Shown one piece after another: positions 57,427 to 64,000 of a stretch of DNA of 64,000 nt. The DNA comes from DASXRA01 sp963737425 (GTDB lineage: Bacteria; Actinomycetota; Actinomycetes; Mycobacteriales; Jatrophihabitantaceae): positions 1,116,001 to 1,180,000 of the forward strand of contig CAVTSX010000008.1 in the NCBI GenBank assembly GCA_963737425.1. Direction: 5' to 3'. Made by a program: the position numbers and the translations under genes. Position 1 is the first letter of the stretch. Every line of letters starts with the position of its first letter. The notes beneath the pieces are model-generated. The model worked only from the letters and a program-made list of their open reading frames with translations, was not told the DNA's origin and did no database searches.

Positions 57427-59619
57427 ATGAAGGCGCTTCGTAGGTTCCGTCGGCGAAGGTGGTTGGCCACCCTCGCGTGCGTCGCTGTCGCGGTGCCGGT
57501 GGGTGTCACCGCGAGCACGGCGCCGGCCGGCGGCACGGCCGTGGCCGGGCACGCCACGATCACCGTCGACGCGGATTACCTCTACGGCCAGCTATACGCG
57601 ATGTCGAAGGACTTCAGCTATCGCGTCTCCGGTGCGGACGGCGACCCGCGCAACGCCGCGGACCCGTTCAACCTCCCGCCGACGGTCAACGGCTGGCAGG
57701 AGCTCATCGCGTACTGGAAGCAGGCGCTGACCGACCCGAGTGCCGACACCTCGCTGGCCGCGTTCGCCACGGCGTCCGATCATTACTTCCGGCGCAGCGG
57801 CGGCTACCGGTTCGACTCCAACGACGCCGAGGTCACCCTGCCGGGCGCGAGTTGCGCCGGCCAGCGGGTGATGCTCGCCGCACATCCGGACGAGACTCCG
57901 GTGCCCTCCGACGTCGCCACCCTGATCGACTCCGGCACGACGAGCGGCACGACCGGATTCGGCGCCGCGCGCCGGCACATCACCGACAGCAACCTGGGCA
58001 ACGAGGGCGCTTACGACGGCCTGTCCGGTGTCGCGGTGACGATGGCCGAGTACAACGCGCTGTTGCGCTGGTACGACGCGAACCGCACCTACCCCAAGCG
58101 CACGCTGAAGGTCACGCTGCTCGACGCGTCGCGCGGCAAGACGGCCACGGGCCTGTTCAGCCGCGAAGGCTCGATCTTCTACGCGAACAACCTGATCCCG
58201 GCCGGGCCGCAGGGCCAGTACCTCCTCTTCGCCAACATGGACTCACTCGGCCTGGACTACCCGGCCCGACACCTCGGCACCGAGTTCTTCTGGAACAACG
58301 TCACCGGCGGTGGCGTGGGCCCGTGGTTCACCTTCATCAAGGCCACGCCGAACGCGCCGAACTCCGCCTACCCCGACACCGGTGCCGGCTCGCCCGGCGC
58401 GAACATCACCGCCAACGCCGCGGCGATCGGCCAGTTGCACACCGACCTGCAGTCGGCCCTCTCGACCGGGTTCGAGCAGCAGGGGAGCAGGTACAACTTC
58501 TCGGTGCCGCTGGAGAATCCGCTGCGCTACAACCAGCCCGGCCAGGCGCCGAACCCGTACAACGGCGTCGTGCCGACCAAGCCCGCGTACTCAACTGCGG
58601 AGCAGGCGCAGTACTCGCCGATCCGCGACGACGCCGAGGGTCTCGAGGATGAGCAGGCGTTCTTCAACAAGGGCATCCCCGGATTCACCGTGTCCGGCGT
58701 GAAGAACTCCAACGCCGACGAGAACCCGTACGCGTCCACTGTGGACGCAACGCGCAAGGCAACCCCGGTGATCGGGTACGCCGGCAACCAGACGACCTTC
58801 CAACTCGGCAACGGCACCCCGCAGCCGGGCATGACCGTGACGGTGGCGGGTTCGTCCGCCGGCGACACGACGGTCACCGTGGTCAATCCGGTGCCGAACC
58901 AGGCGAATCCGGTCGCTCTCGCGCCCGGCCAGCCGATCTTCATCGACACCGGCGCGAACATCGAGTACGGCCAGATCCAGTCGGTCGGTGCCCCGGGCGG
59001 CGCGGCCGGCACGCAGGTCACCCTCGTCAAGCCGCTTGCACAGGCGCATGCAGCCGGCGTGCCGTTCAACGTGAACGAGAACCAGCCGGTGGGTTACCTG
59101 TCCGACACGATCGAGCACCTCAACTACTTCGCTGGCGGAGCACCGCACGGCCTGCAGCCGCAGCAGCCGACCGAGGAGCTCAAGCGGGCCCTCGAACTTC
59201 CGGCACAGTGGACCAGCCTGCTGCTCGGCGGCGACGACTACCTCGGCGCAACCGACCAGCCGAAGAACCCGATCGCGTACTTCGAGACCACCCCGGTCAA
59301 GCCCGACTCGACGCGGACGGTCACCTTCGACGCCGGCTTCTCGCGTGACAAGAACGGAAGCACCAAGGGGCTTCAGTACTACTGGGACTTCGGCGACGGC
59401 ACGCACGCTGTCGGCGCACGCGTCACGCACACGTTCTCGGGGCCGACCTTCGCCGATGTAAAGCTCGCCGTCGGCAAGGGCAACGTATGGGGCCTGTACC
59501 GGCAGGCGATCGCGGTTGACGGGCCGTCCGGCGCCGCACCGGCCACCAACGCGTGCGGCTCGTTCACACCGGACGAGTCGGCGCGCCTGATCGCAGCCGC
59601 CAAGAAAGGTACGGACTAG
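57427..59619 (+). CDS. secreted M28-like protein with PKD domain, catalytic Glu pair lost
   Basis: Exported 730-aa protein. Arg-rich signal peptide (1 to about 38); an M28 aminopeptidase-like domain; an inserted beta module (about 451-556, ending VTLVKPLAQAHAAGVPF); and a PKD domain near the end (about 617-699, YYWDFGDGTHA). Compared with M28 enzymes the metal ligands His153 (LAAHPDE) and Asp197 (AYDGLSG) are kept, but the EE pair, which provides the base and a metal ligand, reads SR (LLDASRGKTATG, 235-236). It is therefore probably inactive as a peptidase. The start ATG 57427 has AAGGAGG upstream. Its tandem paralogue begins two bases after its stop. Confidence 0.85.
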   Translation: MKALRRFRRRRWLATLACVAVAVPVGVTASTAPAGGTAVAGHATITVDADYLYGQLYAMSKDFSYRVSGADGDPRNAADPFNLPPTVNGWQELIAYWKQALTDPSADTSLAAFATASDHYFRRSGGYRFDSNDAEVTLPGASCAGQRVMLAAHPDETPVPSDVATLIDSGTTSGTTGFGAARRHITDSNLGNEGAYDGLSGVAVTMAEYNALLRWYDANRTYPKRTLKVTLLDASRGKTATGLFSREGSIFYANNLIPAGPQGQYLLFANMDSLGLDYPARHLGTEFFWNNVTGGGVGPWFTFIKATPNAPNSAYPDTGAGSPGANITANAAAIGQLHTDLQSALSTGFEQQGSRYNFSVPLENPLRYNQPGQAPNPYNGVVPTKPAYSTAEQAQYSPIRDDAEGLEDEQAFFNKGIPGFTVSGVKNSNADENPYASTVDATRKATPVIGYAGNQTTFQLGNGTPQPGMTVTVAGSSAGDTTVTVVNPVPNQANPVALAPGQPIFIDTGANIEYGQIQSVGAPGGAAGTQVTLVKPLAQAHAAGVPFNVNENQPVGYLSDTIEHLNYFAGGAPHGLQPQQPTEELKRALELPAQWTSLLLGGDDYLGATDQPKNPIAYFETTPVKPDSTRTVTFDAGFSRDKNGSTKGLQYYWDFGDGTHAVGARVTHTFSGPTFADVKLAVGKGNVWGLYRQAIAVDGPSGAAPATNACGSFTPDESARLIAAAKKGTD
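58734..58746. repeat. GTCCACTGTGGAC palindrome, copy 8
   Basis: Inside the first M28-like gene, read as STVD, in a stretch that the paralogue lacks. Confidence 0.9.
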
Positions 59620-59621
59620 CC

Positions 59622-61814
59622 ATGGCAGCGCAACGAGCAGGCATCAGCAGAGCGCGCCGCCGCACGGTTCGGCGGTGGCTGGGTATCGCGACGGTCATGC
59701 TGCTGGCGGTGCTCACCGGTAGCGCAGCAGCCGGGCCGTCGGCGTCCGGAAAGACGGTCGCCGGGCCACCGCGCCCGGTCGTCGATGCCAACTTCCTCTA
59801 CAAGGAGTTGTACTTCCTCGGCACGCAGTTCATCTTCCGCGTCGGTGGTTCGGACGGCGACTTGACCAACCCGTCCGATCCGAACAACCTGCCCGCCAAC
59901 TACAACGGCGCGCAGGAGTTCTACAAGTGGTTCGGCCAGGAACTGACCAACTCCGACGCAGCGCACATGGGACCGCTTGGCAAGTTCATGACCGCGAAGG
60001 ACCACATCTACCCGACGCGGACGTGGCAACTCGACGACGAGAGCGTGACGATCCCCGGGCAGTCTTGTGCCGGCCAGGTCGCGCTGATCGCCGGGCACAA
60101 CGACAGCACGCCCACCTCGACCGGCGTTGCCAACGGCGCGGCCAGCGGCAGCGCCACCCCGATGAGCGCAATGCGGGGCGGCAACTGGGGCAACGGGTCC
60201 ACCTATGACGCCGGATCCGGCGAGGCGATGGGCATGGCCGAGGTGCAGGCCCTGCTCCGCTGGTACAACGCGAACAGCGCCTACCCGAAGCGCACGATCA
60301 AGATCGGCCTCTTCGACAACGAGGAGGGCGGCCTGGTCGGGTCGGGCTTCTACTCGCAGACCAACGTCGCGACGCTGGCCGCACCGGTGGTGGCAGGCGC
60401 TACGACGCTTCAGGTGAAGAGCCGGACCGGCGTCGGGTTGGCCGTGGGCGAGACCCTGCTGGTCGACCCGTTCGGCCCGCTGGAAACAGTCACCATCACC
60501 GCGATCACGAACGCGACGAACACGATCACGTTCACGCCGGCGCTCGCCTCGGCGCACGTCGCCGGGGCGCCGGTCTCGGCGGGAGTCGCGAATGTCGGCG
60601 GCCTGATCCCGGACGGTCCGCAGGGCCAGTACGTCATGGTCGCGAACATGGACCAGAACGGCATCGAATATCCGGCGCGCCATTTCGGCACCGAGCACTA
60701 CCTGAACAACATCGTCGGCGGCGGCGTCGGGCCGTGGTACACGAACATCAACGCCATCCCGCTCTACACGACGCCGAACAACCTCTACGACGCGACGGCG
60801 ATCCAGCGCATCCAGCACAACCTGGCCAATGCCCAGGCGTTCCGCGACGCCACGGCGGCGGCGGTCGGCCAGGCGTTCCAGGACCTGGGCCAGAAGTACA
60901 ACTTCTCGATGCCGCTGGAGAACCCGCTGCGCCTGGACCAGGTCGGCTCGACGCCGATCGACCCGAACCCGGGCCCGGTTCCGGCCTACCTGCCGAGCGA
61001 CATCCCGAAGTACTCGCCGGTCGTCGACGACAACACCGGCCGCACCGACCAGGTGTCATTCATCCGCGACTGGGGAATCCCCGGCTACGGCATCATCGGC
61101 GCATACGACACGAGCACGAACCCGCAGATCGGCGGCAACGAGAACCCGTACCCGGTCAACTACGCGAGCAAGCCGACGCTGGGCCAGTACGCGCTCTATG
61201 ACACCAACGACGACACGCCTGAGCACCTGAACTACTACGCATCGGGCACGACGCACGGTCCGGGCGGGCCGTCGTCACCGTCGGAGGGGCTCAAGCGGGC
61301 GCTGGAGTTGCCGGCGACCTGGACCTCGTACCTGATCGCCGGTGACGCCTACGGCGGCACGGAGGCCAAGAGCAAGAACCCGGTCGCGTACTTCGAGACC
61401 GGTCCGGCCAAGCCGTTCCTGACCTCCAACGTCACCTTCGACGCGTCGTTCTCCCGCAACTCGGACGGGAGCACGCACGGGCTGAAGTACTACTGGGACT
61501 TCGGCGACGGTACGACGATGGCGACGACCAACCCCACCGTCACGCACACGTACAGCTCGACGCCGAGCTGGTACGACGTCAAGCTCGCGGTCAAGGGCGA
61601 CGGCAAGTGGGATTACTACCGCCAGGCCTCGGCGGTGCGGTTCGTGCCGGCGCACTTCCCGGATCCTCCGCTGGCGAACGAGCCGGCTCCTCCGGCCACG
61701 GATCCGTGCGGCACGTTCACGCCCGACGAGCAGAGCGCGATCACGGCGTCGGCCGAGCAACTGATGTCGCGCCTGGGCGGCTCGACCACCGAGGTGGTGT
61801 CCACGAAGCGGTAG
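59622..61814 (+). CDS. secreted M28-family metallopeptidase-like protein with PKD domain
   Basis: Exported 730-aa paralogue of the preceding gene. Signal peptide with RRWLGIATVMLLAVLTGSAAAG (to about 40). The M28 ligands are His159/Asp161 in AGHNDS, Asp196 in TYDAGSGEAMGMAE, and the Glu pair 234-235 in LFDNEEGGLVGSGFYS, so it looks catalytically competent. An inserted beta module (about 251-327, ending TPALASAHVAGAPV) lies inside the peptidase domain at a different place from its paralogue. PKD domain about 589-675 (YYWDFGDGTT). It probably trims extracellular peptides. Two-base spacing after the first paralogue implies one transcript. Confidence 0.87.
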   Translation: MAAQRAGISRARRRTVRRWLGIATVMLLAVLTGSAAAGPSASGKTVAGPPRPVVDANFLYKELYFLGTQFIFRVGGSDGDLTNPSDPNNLPANYNGAQEFYKWFGQELTNSDAAHMGPLGKFMTAKDHIYPTRTWQLDDESVTIPGQSCAGQVALIAGHNDSTPTSTGVANGAASGSATPMSAMRGGNWGNGSTYDAGSGEAMGMAEVQALLRWYNANSAYPKRTIKIGLFDNEEGGLVGSGFYSQTNVATLAAPVVAGATTLQVKSRTGVGLAVGETLLVDPFGPLETVTITAITNATNTITFTPALASAHVAGAPVSAGVANVGGLIPDGPQGQYVMVANMDQNGIEYPARHFGTEHYLNNIVGGGVGPWYTNINAIPLYTTPNNLYDATAIQRIQHNLANAQAFRDATAAAVGQAFQDLGQKYNFSMPLENPLRLDQVGSTPIDPNPGPVPAYLPSDIPKYSPVVDDNTGRTDQVSFIRDWGIPGYGIIGAYDTSTNPQIGGNENPYPVNYASKPTLGQYALYDTNDDTPEHLNYYASGTTHGPGGPSSPSEGLKRALELPATWTSYLIAGDAYGGTEAKSKNPVAYFETGPAKPFLTSNVTFDASFSRNSDGSTHGLKYYWDFGDGTTMATTNPTVTHTYSSTPSWYDVKLAVKGDGKWDYYRQASAVRFVPAHFPDPPLANEPAPPATDPCGTFTPDEQSAITASAEQLMSRLGGSTTEVVSTKR

Positions 61815-61828
61815 TGGGGTCCGGGAAA

Positions 61829-61890
61829 CTCTGGCGATCTTCATGCTTATGGCGTGCTATAGCGTGCAGGACGCATGAGGGTCGCCAGAG
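61829..61890. repeat. long imperfect inverted repeat
   Basis: Outer arms CTCTGGCGA (61829-61837) and TCGCCAGAG (61882-61890), inner TCATGC (61841-61846) and GCATGA (61873-61878), apex around GCTATAGC. It lies 15 bases after the M28-like stop; possible terminator. Confidence 0.55.
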
Positions 61891-61901
61891 GAGCGGGGGC
61901 G

Positions 61902-62441
61902 ATGGCTGGGTCGAGGCACGCTGTGCCGGCCGTGCTGCTGGCGGCTGCCGTTCTCGCGGCGTGCAGCAGTGGCACGCACGCGAACCCACCCGCGCCGACG
62001 AGCCGACCGGCCGCGCCGAGTGTCCCGGCGTCGCCCGCTGCGCCGAGTACGCACAGCACCGTGCCGATCGCCCCGGGCGACCGGGCGGCCTGCGCGTCGC
62101 TGTACGCGCACCTGCAGCAGGTCACCGCGACGCTCGACGCGAGCGCCGAACTGATCGCGAGCTCGTTGAGCAAACAGCAGCTGAGCCAGCGGATCGCCGA
62201 CGAGCAGGCGCAACTGCGGCACTCGGCCGAGCTGATGTCCCAGGGCGCGATCCCGGCGCCGCTCGTGCCCGCCGACCAGCGGCTGGTTGCGGCGCTGCGG
62301 GCATTGACCGACGATTTCGCCCGCGCCAAGGCACCTGCGGCGCGCGGCGACTTCAAGGCCGCCGCCGACGCGATGACCGACGGACCCGTGGTGCAGCGGA
62401 TCGTCGACGCGTCGAAGACGATCGAGGACGCCTGCGGGTGA
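61902..62441 (+). CDS. lipoprotein of unknown function
   Basis: Exported lipoprotein, 179 aa. Signal AVPAVLLAAAVLAACSSG gives a lipobox ending LAAC. After a Pro/Ala/Ser linker (to about 65) the mature part is helical: ASLYAHLQQVTATLDASAEL, SSLSKQQLSQRIADEQAQL and so on, likely a small helical bundle. No family recognised. ATG 61902 has GAGGAG eight bases upstream; ATG 61875 would lie inside the preceding inverted repeat. It overlaps the next lipoprotein gene by four bases. Confidence 0.8.
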   Translation: MAGSRHAVPAVLLAAAVLAACSSGTHANPPAPTSRPAAPSVPASPAAPSTHSTVPIAPGDRAACASLYAHLQQVTATLDASAELIASSLSKQQLSQRIADEQAQLRHSAELMSQGAIPAPLVPADQRLVAALRALTDDFARAKAPAARGDFKAAADAMTDGPVVQRIVDASKTIEDACG

Positions 62442-63445
62442 GCGCGCGAATGGCGAATCTGCAGCGCGCGTGCGCCCTCGCGGCCGTCGCCGTGCTCGCG
62501 GGCTGCTCGTCATCGCACGGTGGCAAACCGGGCGGTCCGAGCCTCGTGCCGTGGGACTCCTCCGCGCCTGCGCAGTTGCAGGCCCAGCAGGTGGCCCCGG
62601 CGGCCCCGTGCCGGGCGTCGCGGTTGAAGGTGGTCGGCACCGGCTTCCTGTTCACGCCGGGACTCTCCGGTGGTACAGGTACCGTCACGTTGCGTAATAC
62701 CGGTCCGGCCGCGTGCCGGCTGACCGGCCGGCCCGGCGTTCGAGTTGTGGGCGCCCTGCCCCAACCTCGCCAGCAGCAGGTGCCCCTGCCGAGCCTCGTG
62801 CCGGCGTTTCCGCAGGTGCTGCCGCCCGCGTCGACGCTGCAACGCCTTCCCTCGGGCGCCACCGCGACCCTCACCGTCGACTGGCGTAACTGGTGCGTGC
62901 CAGGTGCCTCGCACGCCACCAAGCCGCTGACGCCGCCCAGGGCGCTGCGGATCACGCCCACCGGCGGCCTCGGCAGCCTCGACGTCGGATACGACGCCGT
63001 GCCGTCGTGCGACGCGCCCGGCAAGCCGTCGACACTCGGCGTACGGCCGTTCCAGCCGGCGGCGTTGCAGACCGGCCAGCCGTGGACCTCGGGAGTCGTG
63101 AAGGCGTCGATCACGCCGCTACCGGGCGGCAAGTCGCCGATTGCGGGTAAGCGCGGCCAGGTCGCGTCCTTCGCCGTGCACCTGCAGAACGTGTCGGCCA
63201 CGACCGTCCGGTTCGACCGTTGCCCGCTCGTGATCGAGATGCTCGCACCCGCGGGTCAGCCCGAGGTGCACCAGCTCAACTGCCGGGCGGCATCAGCGAT
63301 ACCGCCCGGCGGATCACTCGGCTTCGAGATGCGCATCCAGGTCCCGAACGCCGCACCCCTCGGTAACAACGGCCTGTTCTGGGAACTCGACCCCACCGGG
63401 ACGCAGGGCCTGGAGGTCGTCTCGCGGCTCGTCGTTGCCAAGTGA
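62438..63445 (+). CDS. lipoprotein with DUF4232-like domains
   Basis: Exported lipoprotein, 335 aa. RACALAAVAVLAGCSSS supplies the lipobox (LAGC). The mature part holds a DUF4232-like beta domain (PCRASRLKVVGTGFLF, GTVTLRNTGPAACRLTGRPGV) and a second, weaker one starting near VASFAVHLQNVSATTVRFDRCPLV. Cys residues are paired, as in exported folds. Function unknown. GTG 62438 overlaps the previous stop (GTGA); ATG 62450 is an alternative start. The stop lies in a 13-bp tandem repeat. Confidence 0.83.
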   Translation: MSARMANLQRACALAAVAVLAGCSSSHGGKPGGPSLVPWDSSAPAQLQAQQVAPAAPCRASRLKVVGTGFLFTPGLSGGTGTVTLRNTGPAACRLTGRPGVRVVGALPQPRQQQVPLPSLVPAFPQVLPPASTLQRLPSGATATLTVDWRNWCVPGASHATKPLTPPRALRITPTGGLGSLDVGYDAVPSCDAPGKPSTLGVRPFQPAALQTGQPWTSGVVKASITPLPGGKSPIAGKRGQVASFAVHLQNVSATTVRFDRCPLVIEMLAPAGQPEVHQLNCRAASAIPPGGSLGFEMRIQVPNAAPLGNNGLFWELDPTGTQGLEVVSRLVVAK

Positions 63446-63512
63446 GGTTGCCAAGTGAGGTTGCCAAGTGAGGTTGCCAAGTGAGGTTGCCAAGTGAGGT
63501 TGCCAAGTGAGG
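63435..63512. repeat. 13-bp tandem repeat, six copies
   Basis: Unit TTGCCAAGTGAGG at 63435, 63448, 63461, 63474, 63487 and 63500. It contains the stop of the lipoprotein gene in the first unit and ends one base before the stop of the convergent gene. Confidence 0.95.
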
Positions 63513-64000
63513 TCAGCCGACGTGGTCGACCATCAGCTGGCCGGCGTTGATCCGGACGTCGATCGTGAGCGGGTTGCCTGATCCGGCCGTGACGAGGTCG
63601 CTGTTGAGGTACATGCCCCCTGAATCGTCCTGCCCGTCGACGCGGATGTTGCCGATGTGCACGTTGCCGTGGACGGTCACGGCCATCGTCCGGGGCACGA
63701 GCAGTTCGACCTGCCCACCGGCCTGGGTGATGTGTACCGTGCGGGCTGTGTCGAGCGGGCTCATCTGGGTCAGGTCGAGGCGCGTGCGGCCGAAGGCCTG
63801 GCGGTAGTCGACGTTCAGGTCTGCGGCGCTTCGCGGGGTGAACGTGTTGTCGCCCGAGCCGTCGTGCAGGCTGGCCCGGCAACCGGCGAACACGAAGGTG
63901 CCGGCCGCGGCCGGGATCAGCAGCAGTGCCATCCACCAGATCGGGCGGCGCAGCACCGCCCCGACGATCAGCCCGCCGAGGACGACGAAGTGCGCCGCCC
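63513..64000 (-). CDS. membrane protein, 3' part (PspC/LiaF-like)
   Basis: C-terminal part of a membrane protein; the frame stays open past the window edge, reading AAHFVVLGGLIVGAVLRRPIWWMALLLIPAA, split here by no stop. The edge part therefore holds the last membrane segments, followed by an outside beta-rich domain (about 120 residues, VDYRQAFGRTRLDLTQM, VELLVPRTMAVTVHGNVHIG) of the LiaF/toast-rack type found after PspC domains in actinobacterial envelope-stress proteins. A start at GTG 63956 is possible but would cut a membrane segment. Incomplete at its 5' end. Confidence 0.75.
   Translation of the reverse strand, partial: AAHFVVLGGLIVGAVLRRPIWWMALLLIPAAAGTFVFAGCRASLHDGSGDNTFTPRSAADLNVDYRQAFGRTRLDLTQMSPLDTARTVHITQAGGQVELLVPRTMAVTVHGNVHIGNIRVDGQDDSGGMYLNSDLVTAGSGNPLTIDVRINAGQLMVDHVG

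Noticed and set aside
1..64000. tRNA or rRNA genes and insertion sequences
   Set aside because: No tRNA-like cloverleaf with a T-loop consensus, no rRNA segments and no transposase motifs were noticed, although a computed scan would be more reliable than reading by eye.

Overview
The window comes from an actinobacterial chromosome. Very high G+C, frequent GTG starts, many genes with no Shine-Dalgarno sequence, a WhiB regulator, a His-tailed GroEL beside groES, GuaB3, Nnr and DUF5319 all point there. The housekeeping order (truA; rplM-rpsI-glmM; glmS; acpS-nnr; alr; tsaE-tsaB-rimI-tsaD; groES-groEL; whiB; DUF5319; guaB; guaB3; guaA) matches the conserved block around rplM to guaA in Mycobacterium, but with several insertions. 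I cannot name the genus from sequence alone. I see no rRNA, tRNA, CRISPR array, transposase or prophage genes.

Layout. 1-2810: the end of truA, an EamA exporter and an agmatinase gene broken by a frameshift. 2913-9522: a hydrolase and a molybdenum-hydroxylase locus of the CO-dehydrogenase form II type (MoxR and CoxE-like maturation pair, then coxS-coxL-coxM). 9588-13544: a GlcD-like FAD oxidase, an ABC-F ATPase and a membrane protein. 13799-22712: ribosomal proteins L13 and S9, then GlmM and GlmS (UDP-GlcNAc supply) with a ferredoxin reductase, AcpS and the NAD(P)HX repair enzyme. 22758-29420: an accessory block with an LtrA-like membrane protein, a 1442-residue secreted copper-radical oxidase and a secreted lipase. 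29442-34943: alanine racemase, a hydrolase and the t6A-tRNA genes tsaE, tsaB, tsaD with rimI. 35122-37025: an ECF sigma factor with a membrane-anchored propeller protein. 37046-40648: the CIRCE-controlled groES-groEL unit, whiB and DUF5319. 40814-44111: a MacB/FtsX-type ABC exporter. 44520-56532: purine genes guaB, guaB3 and guaA, interrupted by a complete branched-chain amino-acid ABC operon (livKHMGF), a CorA-like channel and an SDR. 56563-64000: a zinc-finger protein, a tandem pair of secreted M28-like proteins with PKD domains, two lipoproteins and the 3' part of a membrane protein gene.

The most unusual features are non-coding. A 13-bp palindrome, GTCCACWGTGGAC, occurs eight times, always inside genes and in all three codon phases. 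Several families of long intergenic inverted repeats recur. Tandem arrays (98-bp, about 90-bp, 13-bp and 10-bp units) start at or near stop codons inside or between essential genes, including one array plus a 13-bp GC hairpin that separates groES from groEL. Among proteins, the first M28-like paralogue has lost its catalytic Glu pair, and GuaB3 lacks the IMPDH catalytic cysteine.
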